DNA of 64,000 nucleotides from Toxorhynchites rutilus septentrionalis (Eukaryota > Arthropoda > Insecta > Diptera > Culicidae). The notes beneath the pieces are model-generated. The model searched no databases and was not told the DNA's origin. It was given only the letters and a program-made list of their open reading frames with translations. The position numbers were made by a program, and so were the translations under genes. The stretch lies in NCBI RefSeq assembly GCF_029784135.1, contig NC_073744.1, forward strand, positions 31,230,981-31,294,980. The letters run 5' to 3'. Of this stretch, positions 1-9,880 are shown piece after piece (position 1 is the first letter of the stretch; each line of letters starts with the position of its first letter).

Positions 1-83
1 AAAGCGAGGAATATTCACATCGATGGATTTTTAATTTTGCACGGAAGGTTTGTCCTGATTCTGCTCCTGTGCAAAAAGTTGTT

Positions 84-180
84 CGAGATATACCACAAGA
101 TAGGTGCGATCTTGATTCCGAGTGTGATATATACGAGATATACCACAAGATAGGTGCGATCTTGATTCCGAGTTTTCGAT
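84..180. repeat. 50-bp tandem duplication at the 5' edge of a retrotransposon
   Basis: The segment beginning CGAGATATACCACAAGATAG occurs at 84 and again at 134, exactly 50 bp apart, and the copies agree for about 40 bp. The second copy runs straight into the open retrotransposon frame. This may be a short tandem repeat produced at the 5' junction during insertion, or a remnant of a repeated 5' region. Confidence 0.85.
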
Positions 181-2590
181 GGTAGAATTCTCTCTTGCTC
201 TCCTTTCATGTAACAATTCTGCTCCGGGATCGGATAGAATTAAGTTCAACTTGCTGAAAAACCTCCCTGATGTGGCGAAACATCGCTTGTTGAATTTATT
301 CAATCGGTTTCTGGAGCATAATATTGTTCCAGATGATTGGAGACAAGTACGAGTTATAGCTATTCAAAAACCCGGAAAACCCGCGTCCGACTTCAATTCG
401 TACCGCCCAATAGCAATGCTGTCTTGTATACGGAAATTGTTGGAGAAAATCATCTTGTTTCGCCTTGATCGATGGGTTGAAACGAATGGCCTACTCTCAG
501 ATACACAATATGGGTTCCGCAGGGGCAAGGGGACGAATGATTGTCTTGCGTTGCTTTCTTCAGAAATTCAAATGGCTTACGCCGGAAAAAAACAAATGGC
601 TTCAGTATTCTTGGACATAAAGGGGGCCTTTGACTCTGTTTCAATAGAGGTTTTGACAGACAAATTACACTCTCGGGGTCTGCCGCCTCTATTGAATAAT
701 ATGTTATATAACTTGCTTTGTGAGAAGCATTTGAACTTTTCTCACGGAGATTCGGCAGTAAGTCGGGTCTCTTACATGGGCCTCCCCCAGGGCTCATGTT
801 TAAGCCCCCTTTTGTACAACTTCTATGTAAGCGACATCGACAATTGCCTTACACAAAATTGCAGCCTAAGACAACTTGCAGATGATGGAGTGGTCTCTGT
901 CGTAGGATCAACAGAATCCGACCTACAAGAACCCTTACAAGATACTTTGAACAATTTTTCAACCTGGGCCATTGGGCTAGGGATCGAATTCTCCACGGAG
1001 AAAACAGAGATGGTGGTTTTTTCTAGGAAGCATAGACCAGCAAAACCAAAGCTTCAACTTTTGGGTAAACCGATCACTCATGCTATGTCATTCAAGTATC
1101 TTGGGGTCTGGTTCGACTCCGAATGTACTTGGGGGGCCCATATTAGGTATCTGAGTAAAAAATGCCAACAAAGAATAAATTTTCTCCGTACAATTACCGG
1201 CACCTGGTGGGGAGCCCATCCCGAAGATCTTATAATGTTGTATAGAACAACTATTCTCTCAGTGATGGAGTATGGCAGTTTCTGTTTTCAATCAGCTGCC
1301 AAAACACACTTAATTAAACTCGAGCGAATTCAGTATCTTTGTCTCCGTATTGCGTTGGGATGTATGCCCTCAACGCATACCATGAGTCTCGAGGTTTTGG
1401 CAGGCCTACTCCCACTAAAAGATCGCTTCAATTTATTATCTCTTCGGTTCTTCATCCGGTGTAAGGTCATGAACCTATTGGTGATCGGAAATTTTGAGCG
1501 GCTTATCGAGCTAAATTTTCACTCCGGATTCATGAGTTCATATCATGAATTCATCTCCATGCAGGTTGATCCTTCTTCGTATATTCCCAACCGTGTTTGT
1601 TTCCCTGACTACATCAATTCCTCTGTGCATTTTGATCTGTCCATGAAGCAAGATATCCATGGATATTCAGATTACCAACGATCGAGGATCGCTCCAACGA
1701 TCTTCGATGAAAAATATAGGGGTATCAATTGTGATAATATGTACTTTACTGATGGGTCCACTATAAATGAGTCCACAGGATTTGGAGTGTTCAACGAATT
1801 TTTTAGCACCTCACACAGTCTTCAGAATCCTTGCTCAGTGTATATTGCTGAATTGGCAGCAATTCATTGGGCGCTGGACAGCGTCGCCTCACGACCTGTT
1901 GAACACTATTACATTGTAACGGATAGTCTTAGCTCTGTCGAAGCTATCCGTTCAGTGAGGCCGGAAAAGCACTCGCCGTACTTCCTTGAGAGAATACGAA
2001 AAATTTTGAGTGCTTTATCCAGACGCTGTTATGTCATTACCTTTGTGTGGGTCCCTTCTCATTGCTCAATTCCGGGTAATGAGAGGGCTGACTCATTAGC
2101 AAAGGTAGGTGCGATTGAAGGCGATATTTATCAGCGTCAAATCGCCTTCAATGAATTTTACTCTTTAGTCCGTAAAAATACCATCGCTAACTGGCAACGC
2201 AAATGGAACGAAGATGAATTGGGCCGGTGGCTTCACTCGATTATCCCTAAGGTTAGCCTCAAACCATGGTTCAAAAGTCTGGACTTGAGTCGGGACTTTA
2301 TTCGCACCTTCTCCCGACTCATGTCCAATCACTGTTCGTTAGACGCGCTACTCTTTCGTTTCAATCTGGCCGGCAGCAATATCTGCGTTTGTGGCCGAGG
2401 TTACCACGACATCGAACACGTTGTTTGGTCGTGTGAGGTGTATCTTGTTGCCAGATCGAATTTAGAGAACTCCCTTCGGGCTAGAGGAAGGCAGCCCAAT
2501 GTGCCGGTGAGAGATGTGTTGGCTCGGTTAGACCTTGATTACATGTCCCAAATATATGTTTTCCTTAAATCTATCGATGTTCGTGTGTGA
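179..2590 (+). CDS. Non-LTR retrotransposon ORF2 fragment: reverse transcriptase plus RNase H
   Basis: This is an open frame of 803 codons without a stop. It begins inside the region before the reverse transcriptase palm, so the endonuclease domain of a complete ORF2 is missing and the element is 5' truncated. Visible motifs are FLDIKGAFDSV (about residues 144-154, palm aspartate), GLPQGSCLSP (201-210) and LADD (233-236), where most relatives have YADD. An RNase H domain follows from about residue 521: FTDGS, a glutamate in YIAELAAIHWALD, VTDSLSSVEAI and WVPSHCSIPGNERADSLAK. A cysteine/histidine knuckle, CVCGRGYHDIEHVVWSC, lies near the C terminus. RT plus RNase H without LTRs fits the I/LOA group of non-LTR elements, which copy RNA into the genome by target-primed reverse transcription. 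The first ATG is only the first in frame and is not the native start. The lack of internal stops suggests a young insertion. Confidence 0.9.
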   Translation: MVEFSLALLSCNNSAPGSDRIKFNLLKNLPDVAKHRLLNLFNRFLEHNIVPDDWRQVRVIAIQKPGKPASDFNSYRPIAMLSCIRKLLEKIILFRLDRWVETNGLLSDTQYGFRRGKGTNDCLALLSSEIQMAYAGKKQMASVFLDIKGAFDSVSIEVLTDKLHSRGLPPLLNNMLYNLLCEKHLNFSHGDSAVSRVSYMGLPQGSCLSPLLYNFYVSDIDNCLTQNCSLRQLADDGVVSVVGSTESDLQEPLQDTLNNFSTWAIGLGIEFSTEKTEMVVFSRKHRPAKPKLQLLGKPITHAMSFKYLGVWFDSECTWGAHIRYLSKKCQQRINFLRTITGTWWGAHPEDLIMLYRTTILSVMEYGSFCFQSAAKTHLIKLERIQYLCLRIALGCMPSTHTMSLEVLAGLLPLKDRFNLLSLRFFIRCKVMNLLVIGNFERLIELNFHSGFMSSYHEFISMQVDPSSYIPNRVCFPDYINSSVHFDLSMKQDIHGYSDYQRSRIAPTIFDEKYRGINCDNMYFTDGSTINESTGFGVFNEFFSTSHSLQNPCSVYIAELAAIHWALDSVASRPVEHYYIVTDSLSSVEAIRSVRPEKHSPYFLERIRKILSALSRRCYVITFVWVPSHCSIPGNERADSLAKVGAIEGDIYQRQIAFNEFYSLVRKNTIANWQRKWNEDELGRWLHSIIPKVSLKPWFKSLDLSRDFIRTFSRLMSNHCSLDALLFRFNLAGSNICVCGRGYHDIEHVVWSCEVYLVARSNLENSLRARGRQPNVPVRDVLARLDLDYMSQIYVFLKSIDVRV

Positions 2591-2941
2591 TTATCCTTAT
2601 ATCCTTATACCCTCCATTTCTTCCTTTGTGAGTAATTGGTCCGCTTGCTATAAACAGGAGAATGAAATGTAAATTCACAACAGATGTATGAATAGATTTA
2701 AGAATTGAGTGTGTGTGATTATCAACATTGTAATAATTTCCTTATACCCCATCCTTTTCCTGAGAAAAATATGTCACCCTTTTAATCTCGAGTCCACCGC
2801 GAGTAATCGGTTACCCACATTACTAACCATAGATTTAAGAAAATTGTTCATATATATATTTTTAAAAATATATTTAAGATTTCGGCTCCTTTAAACTTAT
2901 GTAACTGAGCCTGTAAAAGTAAACGAATTTACAAAAAAAAA
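179..2941 (+). mobile_element. 5'-truncated I/LOA-type non-LTR retrotransposon
   Basis: The element comprises the RT-RNase H frame plus about 350 bp of 3' untranslated sequence ending in an A-run near 2931-2941. The UTR contains a block with CCGCGAGTAATCGGTTAC (about 2797). Close relatives of this block occur in the 3' ends of the copies at 14.8-16.3 kb and 48.2-49.1 kb, which ties the three together as one family. The 5' boundary is set where the coding similarity begins. Confidence 0.8.
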
Positions 2942-3414
2942 ATGTATTTCAACATATCATACTCCTGTTATCAAATCTACGTTTTCTATTTCTTTTTGCT
3001 TTCTCTGCATTTAAATTTGTTTTGGATACCAAAATAACAGGAAAATACTAACTGTTTAAAATATGACATCCGATTTTATAATTAATATGAAAAATTGTAC
3101 AGCTCAAAAAATACATGATACGAAGAACACATGTTTCTCTTATGGGAAAATAATCTTCCGAAATTTTATAACATTTGGCAACCTCCACATCTCGCGTGGC
3201 TTTGCTCCCTGTTATCTAGCACTTGGTTGACGAAAATGCAGAAAGAAGAGTAAGAAGCCAGTTGTCACGTCTTGTCTTATAGCGAATTCGTTTTTAAAAC
3301 TGAGTCAGTGCCAAACTGACTCTGTAATAAAAAAACGTTTTCAGTTTCACGAATGCGGTGTTTTGTTGGTGTGCGTTATATAGTCTGATTTGTTTATATT
3401 CGCGACGATAAATG
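2942..3414. other. No gene seen
   Basis: AT-rich sequence with no convincing frame. A stretch near 3276-3350 (TAGCGAATTCGTTTTTAAAA, then AAAAAAACGTTTTCAG) resembles, in inverted form, a block at about 6895-6975, so it is probably a MITE remnant. Confidence 0.4.
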
Positions 3415-3775
3415 TACAGTGTCGACGTCTAATGGCGATATTAATGCTTGGGAGGTAAATTATTCTCTATCAGATCAGCAGGGCCAAGTGCAGTGTAAAA
3501 ATATAAAAGTTTGAATGAATGTTTTCACTTCATATTGTTTTATTACTTAAAACATGTAGCTCTGACACTTACTTAACCATTTGTCGATGCATTTCCTGGT
3601 TTTTCCACAAATAATTACTATTATAATATAAAATCATCATTAGCCACAGTTTTCGTTCAATATTTTTCTGTGATATCGAAAAAAAACCTCTTATTTCATC
3701 ACATGAAATAAATATTCGATACGTTAAAGTAAATTTTCATTCATAATTTTGATTTTGAAAGCAGGTTTATTCCTA
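3415..3775 (+). repeat. Dispersed repeat family R, copy 1
   Basis: This belongs to a non-coding family found at least eight times in the window. Shared blocks are GTGTCGACGTCT near one end, TTGAATGAAAATTT, TTATTATAATATAAAAT in the middle and AATTTTCATTCATAATTTT near the other end. Other copies are at about 5.89, 16.57 (minus), 18.42, 25.12, 47.81 and 51.20 kb. The fullest copies end in GCGTTGACGGC-like inverted ends, so it is probably a non-autonomous DNA transposon. Confidence 0.65.
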
Positions 3776-4304
3776 GGTAGTGCGGACTGAATCAAAACGG
3801 CTGTCAAAAAAGATCCAATTGAAATGTCAAAAGAGATCCAACGATCAGGAGTGTTATTTTTCTTATGATAATCAACACTATAAAAGAGGTATTGTTGTCA
3901 GGGGCAAAAATAATTCAAACAATAAAATGAACGAACTACATTTTTCCGTCAATTGTTTAATTAACCATTGCATCTCTGAAAGAGCATCTCAGCCTTTCAC
4001 TGAGCTACGCCTTTTTAATGTCCCCTCTCTTTGACATAACGTTTTTCCGAACGAAATAAAAACAAACGAAGTCAGGGTCACGTAAATGTTTACTCCTGCG
4101 ATTTGAAAATATTCGATAAAAAGTGGTAGGAAGAGATGCCAGATGATTTTGAAAAAAAAGTCTGTAAAAACATGTGAATGTCTGTTAAAAATGTGGAAAA
4201 GTGTGCAGATCTATAGAAATGTCTTTTAACGTTAATTTTCACATATTCATTAATACTTTGTACATCGTGATGCACGTAAGATTGTATTTTGTATATATAT
4301 ACAG
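3776..4304. other. No gene seen
   Basis: A short open frame at 3780-4034 shows no recognisable domain and has the composition of random AT-rich sequence. I do not call it a gene. Confidence 0.4.
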
Positions 4305-5640
4305 CCATTCCATGCCAAACCAATATAGTGGTTCTCAGATCTTCGTCAAAAGTGGTAATATTGTTCTTTATCGCTAAACATTAGACTCGTATTTTTTTAT
4401 TTTTTCATTGGGGTGCCCATTTCCATTTTAGGGTTACCCAAAAAATCATTTTTTTCCACTTTTTCCCAAAATGACTTTTTTCAAAAATTTATAACTTTCG
4501 AACCACTTAACCGATTTAGATGATCGACATATCAAATTGAAGCCAATGAGCTTTAATTGAGAAATATTGAACTTGCAGATAATATGGATCCTATTTTCGT
4601 AATTATTGAGTGTAGTCGTTTTTTAATGTTTTCATGGCTTTGGACTAGGGGGCGCTATAATTTTTTATATTTTTTCTTGAAAGGTGAGAATTTTTTACAT
4701 AAAATATCTCGATATCAGAGATGCTATTTTTTCCGTTTTTGAAATATGATTTTTCAAAACTAATCGATGGTTCGAAAAACAAATTTTCCCCATTTTTCCC
4801 ACTACAAAAGCATAACTCTTGAACTATTGGACCGACTCATATCATCGACATATCAAATTGAAGCTTACGAGCTATTTTTCTTTGAAAAAATGTTACTTTT
4901 GCGAAAAAATTGAATTCTTGTTTTTGTAATTATTGATTGAGTTATTTTTTCACAGTTTTCTCGTTTTAAGATAGGAGCGCTATATTTTTTTATATTTTTT
5001 ATGGAAAGCTGAGGATTATTTACCTAACATATCTCGATATCAGAGATGTTATAATTATCGTTTTTAAGTTATAAAGTTGTAAATTTAACATGTTTTAAGT
5101 CTTCGATCAATATTCATATGTGACTAAACTAGAACTATGCTACTAGAATCCTTCCCGCAAGTGTGATATTTTTTTCAAATTTTGCTTCTTGGCTTCAATT
5201 TAATACATCGATCATCAAAACCGGTTCAGTAGTTCAAATGTTATGATTTTTTGCAGAAAGTTATTTTTGGACAAAGGGAGAAAAATGATTTTTCGAACCA
5301 CCGGATTACTTTGAAACATCATCCAAAAAAACAAAAAAATAGCATCTCTGATATCGAGATATGTTATGTAAAAAATCCTCTGCTTTCAAGAAAAAATATA
5401 AAAATATAGCGCCCTCTAGTCCAAAGTCATAAAAAAAATAAAAAATGACTACGATCAATAATTACTAAAATATAATGATTTTTTCGCAAGTTAAATATTT
5501 TTTAATAAAAGGCAAAGTCATTAGTTTCAATTCTATATGTCGATCATCTAAATCGATTCAGTGATTCAAAAGTTATTAATTTTCATTTGTCATTTTTGGG
5601 AAAAAGTGGAAAAAATTGATTTTTTGGAGCACTTAATAAC
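4305..5640. mobile_element. Foldback (long inverted-repeat) element, copy 1
   Basis: The left end reads CATTCCATGCCAAACCAATA. The left arm (about 4440-4960) contains GATGATCGACATATCAAATT, GGCGCTATA and ATATCTCGATATCAGAGATG. The same blocks reappear as reverse complements in the right arm (about 5160-5640), including CATCTCTGATATCGAGATAT at 5343. The whole segment could fold into a large hairpin. Each arm contains the same sub-unit about twice. There is no transposase frame. A second copy with the same left end starts at 59527. Confidence 0.7.
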
Positions 5641-5884
5641 TTATGTGTTGTAAGTGTGCTTAAATGTTTCAACGATCTACACATACATACATACACATAC
5701 ATACGCGTTGTTATTTTTTATAAAAATCAGTATTTCTTCGTTGATATATTGGACATCCACCAAGGCTTGCGGTCTTGTCGTTGGTGAAATTTATAAGAAA
5801 ATACAGTGTATATTTTCCATCCGCCATGCAAGGCTATACAAGTTTTAGATCTCCACTTGGCCATGAACCATGTCTGTGGTAACA

Positions 5885-6100
5885 ATATCGAACAGTAACC
5901 CATATTTCGCCATAAGCAGAGCCGAAAGCGAATGTAAATTGTTAGGAATAGAATGAAAATTTTTATTCGATTTGTTTTAATACTTAGAAGACATAGTCCT
6001 GACCCTAGCTTAACTATTTTTCAATAAATCTCCTTGCATTTCAGCAAAACAATCTTATCTAGAACAAAAAATAATTATCAGAGACAATTCAAGATTTTTC
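5885..6100 (+). repeat. Repeat family R, partial copy
   Basis: It shares the GAATGAAAATTTTTATTCGA, CATAGTCCTGACCCTAGCTTAAC and internal blocks of family R with the copies at 25.1 and 47.8 kb. The 3' half is missing or diverged. Confidence 0.5.
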
Positions 6101-6779
6101 GTTACCTGCAGAGAATGCAATTTTTCATTAATTGTGAATTGTGAAAAACCGTATCCTCTCTTTCGTCTGCAATGATGTCAGGGCAAAAGTACTTATGTGT
6201 ATGAGTTCCAAACTTCATACACACCAGATGGGCCAACCAGAAAGACTGCCGGGCCGCAGGTTGAGTATCGCTGGTTTAACGTCATGTGTATTGATATAAA
6301 CTAAATATAATAACGTTTCTGTATTAAAACTATGGAAAAATGTCATATGGTGAGTCAAATATCTTTGATGTGATGAATAGAGCCCTTTTATTTTTCAAAA
6401 ACCTGTGAAATATTGTTATATCCAAAAAGTCTACAACAAAAAAAAGTGTTTTACAGATATGTCTGTAAATTTACAAACATATTTGTAAATCTGGCATCTC
6501 TGGTGGTCTAAGAATTTATTGCAAGAAATCGCTTGAAAACATGCATGAATTTGCTTGAAAATGAAGTGGATTGAGTCCGCACCACTTAGGTTTATTCCAC
6601 CTGAATATCCATCATTATTTTCGCGTCCCAATGAAAGCACACGTAGCTTAATGCCGTCTGCTCGAATATACTTTCAAAATCAGAATCCGAATTGGATTAC
6701 GATTCCAATAATACAAAAGCAAAAGCAGCAGGTTTTTCATCTTCATAGTTTTTATTTTTAGATTTTCCAAAATATACTC
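6101..6779. other. No gene seen
   Basis: Short frames at 6431-6640 and 6555-6761 overlap on opposite strands and carry no recognisable domain. The sequence is AT-rich and probably decayed repeat. Confidence 0.35.
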
Positions 6780-6990
6780 GGAACTTGACAGTTCGGTATA
6801 GTTGTATTGGTGAACCCGAGTGCCAACCCGTGAAACATCTCAGTGCGAAACTAACAGATTTCGGGGCGAACCAGTGCGACACTGAGTGCGAAACTGACTG
6901 AATAAAAAAACGTTTTGACAGCAGTTAGTGCGGCACTGAGGTTGAAACTGAACAAAAACGAATTCGCTATTAGTTCAGAAGGTTCTCTCT
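6780..6990. repeat. MITE-like remnant with repeated GTGCGAAACTGA blocks
   Basis: The words CAGTGCGAAACTAACAG, GTGCGACACTGAGTGCGAAACTGACTG and GTGCGGCACTGAGG recur within 200 bp. The right end AACGAATTCGCTATT matches the inverse of the sequence at about 3276. There is no coding potential. Boundaries are approximate. Confidence 0.45.
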
Positions 6991-7042
6991 GGCTGCGTAA
7001 TTATCCGTACATTTCCAAACTGCATGATCGATGTCATCGTAA

Positions 7043-7835
7043 CCAGGGTTGCCAACTATTATTTTCAAAAATCAGGGAGAATGAGAATAAAAACCAGGAG
7101 AAATCAGGATGATCTGTGATAATCTGATGGTGCAATATCCGGTTAGTTCAGCAGGTGGGATAGCACATTCCTGACAGACTCCAAAATAAATTATCATATG
7201 GTCAAAGATACATGAAATTTAGCGTTGTTCTGATGGAACACGACGGCTATCGCATTGACTAATTCCTGAAGTTCCTTCAGTTTGTTGCGAGCAGTAGTTG
7301 TGGGAATTTATCGACTGTTTGATTAGTAGAAGCTCCTAATGGAGCTTCGAGAATAATGAATAAGTTCAGCTTCGAGATCAATTTCGAAAGATTATGCTAA
7401 TGATGATGAGTTTTTGTGGAAATATCTGGAAATTAATTGACACAGTTGTAAAGTAAGAATGAGTACTACGTGTTTAAAGTGTTCAAAAAGCAATAAGTAA
7501 TTATTTTCATTCAAAATATAACGATTTGGAACTGCCTTTGGGCGTGCTAATCTGGTAGAGTATCTTTTTATCACGTAAATTCAAGCTTTATTAAATGTCG
7601 AAAGAGTATCTTCGGCAAAGCAAATCGCTTCGGAATAATAAACAAAAAAAGATAAAACATTATACAAATGCGGACTGGAGAGCTTTTTCTGTGTAGGCTA
7701 TCATGACAATTCTCATTTCCAACCAGGAACACTTCATATATTTATTATGGAAAATTTTCATTCTAATAAAATAAAAAGTACGAAATCAGGTAAAATCAGG
7801 ATCATTTCATAAAAATCAGGCAAAATTAAATGTTA
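7043..7835. mobile_element. Decayed DNA element with AATCAGG sub-terminal repeats
   Basis: The left end CAGGGTTGCCAACTATTATT is followed by repeated AAATCAGG words (7069-7110). The right side again carries AAATCAGG words (7789-7830). Between them lies mariner-like coding debris and AT-rich DNA. The same AATCAGGACA words flank the segment at 30.24-31.09 kb. I treat this as one decayed element, possibly with a mariner inserted. Confidence 0.4.
7100..7400 (-). pseudogene. mariner-family transposase fragment
   Basis: On the minus strand, 7205-7244 reads VVFHQNNAKFHVSL, matching the mariner motif of the HQDNARPH type. About 7118-7146 reads PDIAPSDYH, matching the catalytic-region motif PDLAPSDY in which the last acidic residue of the D,D34D triad sits. 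Upstream residues resemble the CQQLDRLKEAL region. There is an in-frame stop just before PDIAPSDYH. This is a non-functional C-terminal piece of a cut-and-paste transposase. No terminal repeats of its own are visible. Confidence 0.75.
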
Positions 7836-8050
7836 GTCAGGATATCAGTAACCGTTTCCACACCGACAAACATTGCGCTTTGAACAAAATTTGTTCTGTA
7901 GAGATGCACATCTACCGAGTAGTGGTTGGACATAGGTCTACTCATTACACGAATAAAGTCACGATTTACATGCAAACCTTTGATCCACGCTTTCGAACGT
8001 TTGGTATAATTCAATCGATTTGCCAACTCAAGAGGGAACTCTGACACAAT
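7835..8050 (-). pseudogene. Fragment of the I/LOA-type retrotransposon ORF2
   Basis: The minus-strand frame carries HVNRDFIRVMSRPMSNHY, which matches the post-RNase H region of the 0.18-kb element (DFIRTFSRLMSNHC) and of the 48.7-kb copy (DFIRVISRLMSNHY). The cysteine knuckle is lost through a frameshift. Only about 70 codons remain, directly upstream of zinc-finger locus A, and they seem to have replaced its 5' exons. Confidence 0.75.
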
Positions 8051-8159
8051 AATTGAAAAATAATCGTAAAAAATCTGTCTATCAAATAATTCGCTTTCCA
8101 GGGCAAACGGGTAAATATATTGTTATTTTCTGTAAACATTCATTGATAATCTATTTCAG

Positions 8160-8820
8160 GAGAAAAACAATTGAAATGCGATAAGTGTGAAAAAACATTT
8201 GGCTCAAAATTAGGACTCAAAGTGCACATTCGAACTCATACAGGTTGGTACACAAATCTGTTCATTTTACTTCTCAGCAGTTATTTGTTTACAGGTGAAC
8301 GTCCGTATCCCTGTCCACATTGTCAGAAAGCGTTTAAAGATTCTTCGGAGCTCGTTTCGCACATTCGGAATCATACGGGTTTGTTAGGGTATGTTTTACT
8401 ACAATGAATCGTTCAACAGAGCCATTCGTTTTGCAGGCGAACGTCCCTATCCTTGTCCACATTGTCAGAAAGCGTTTAAGCGAAATACTGCACTCAAAAA
8501 CCATATTCGAACTCACACGGGTTTGTTTAAAACAGTTCTATTCAATGCACTATTCAGCAGGACCATTTCTTTGCAGGTGAACGTCCATATTCCTGTCAAC
8601 ATTGTCCGAAAATGTTCACACTTCGTCCATCTCTCACATATCACCTGCGAACAACTCATATGGGTTTGTTGGAAACGAATAAACAGAGAGATAGTTATTC
8701 GGATGATTCGCAGGAGGAAGATCACATACGATTACACAGGGTAAATATGTGCTTTTATATTCTGAAAACATTGACTGATAATCTATTTCAGGAGAAGAGC
8801 CATTGAAATGTGAATAATGT
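8160..8820 (+). pseudogene. Zinc-finger locus A: four single-finger exons, both ends lost
   Basis: The exons are 8160-8243, 8295-8378, 8437-8520 and 8577-about 8740. Each codes for one C2H2 finger with CxxC...Hxxx[25 protein letters not shown] and CQHCPKMF. Introns are phase 1, splitting the glycine codon of the HTGERP linker (G|GT GAA CGT), and are 51-58 bp long. The fourth exon continues into a linker ([19 protein letters not shown]) like that of locus B. The next exon (from about 8793) stops early at TAA after CCATTGAAATGTGAA. Upstream, only the last bases of a preceding exon remain, next to a retrotransposon fragment. There is no ZAD exon, start codon or terminal two-finger exon. It was a DNA-binding protein gene and is now probably a pseudogene. 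Confidence 0.8.
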
Positions 8821-9558
8821 GCAAAAATAGGATCGCCTATACCTAGCTACACGGATGGGAGACAAAAGACTGTGATTGTTGGGAACAGTTGCTCTGAATT
8901 GAGTTATTTTAACTGCTCTGAAATCGATAAATTCTACTTTTTTAATACTCCAAATAATGCCCCAAAAATTAGCCGTCTGTTATATGAACTGAATATCCTT
9001 CAAACGGGTTGTAAAATTTGAAGCGGTACAAAGAATCCGGAGCCGTTACTGTATCGCTAGATGATTCAGATTAAATGTCTTAAGGTCTGAATGCTCTCTT
9101 GAGAAGTTTGGGTGGTTCCCGTAGTGTACTGATCTCAAAGTGTGCTGCTTATTTACAGGGACGGAAAGCGGAATGGACAAGTGGATTTTGGGGAATGTAA
9201 CAGGATGAATAATAACATAAGTATTTCTCAGGATGGCTTAAGTTGGGGTACAAAAACATAGAAGGCCTGATCAAGGCCGATTTAAACCTCTCGTGAACAT
9301 GAACGAAAACAAACACTTTTTGTTAGTAATTCATCAGTGCATATATAAATCAGGAGGAAAACATCTTGAAACGATACAAAACATTTTTTAGATGAAGAAA
9401 TGGGTGGGTTATATCTAGGATATAAACGCAATGTTGACATTGGCTGTTGAAGAACCAGTCTCTTGCACTCACCATACATAGCAACCGTGGGAACTAAATT
9501 GCCCATACTTTTTCAGAATTGACAGAACTAGTTCACTTCCGTTCATTACTCCATGTTA
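8821..9558. other. No gene seen
   Basis: Moderately GC-richer sequence without a continuous frame. It may be decayed coding or transposon DNA, but I find no motif. The minus-strand frame at 9282-9506 is not recognisable. Confidence 0.35.
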
Positions 9559-9880
9559 TGGCGGGTTTACATTAGGGAGATCTATAGCTATAGATGGACT
9601 TATTCGCGTGAAAATAGGTGTAAACGGGTGATAATAAATATGATACGCTTATTCGAGGTATATATAACTTGAATAAATTCAGCATATGTAAACGCTTGTG
9701 AATTTCTCACTGGTGAGAAATCACTAAAGTTGGATGACGTTCTACTTCAGGTGAATGAATTCACCGAAAATATGAATATATTCATTATAGAAGTTCACGC
9801 TAGTGTAAACGGTTGATGCGATTTCTATAAATCTCATCATATTTCTTCACATGAATATATCACTAATCTAAACCCACCCT
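9559..9880. mobile_element. MITE family M1 (TGGCGGGTTTACATTAG ends), copy 1
   Basis: It begins TGGCGGGTTTACATTAGGGA and ends with the imperfect inverse TCACTAATCTAAACCCACCCT. TTA lies on both sides. The inside has the same order of blocks as the copies at 17951 and 29041, including TGTAAACGGGTGA and TAGTGTAAACGGTTGATGCG. It has no coding capacity. Confidence 0.8.

Noticed and set aside
450..797. Minus-strand frame inside the retrotransposon ORF
   Set aside because: Opposite-strand shadow of the reverse transcriptase frame.
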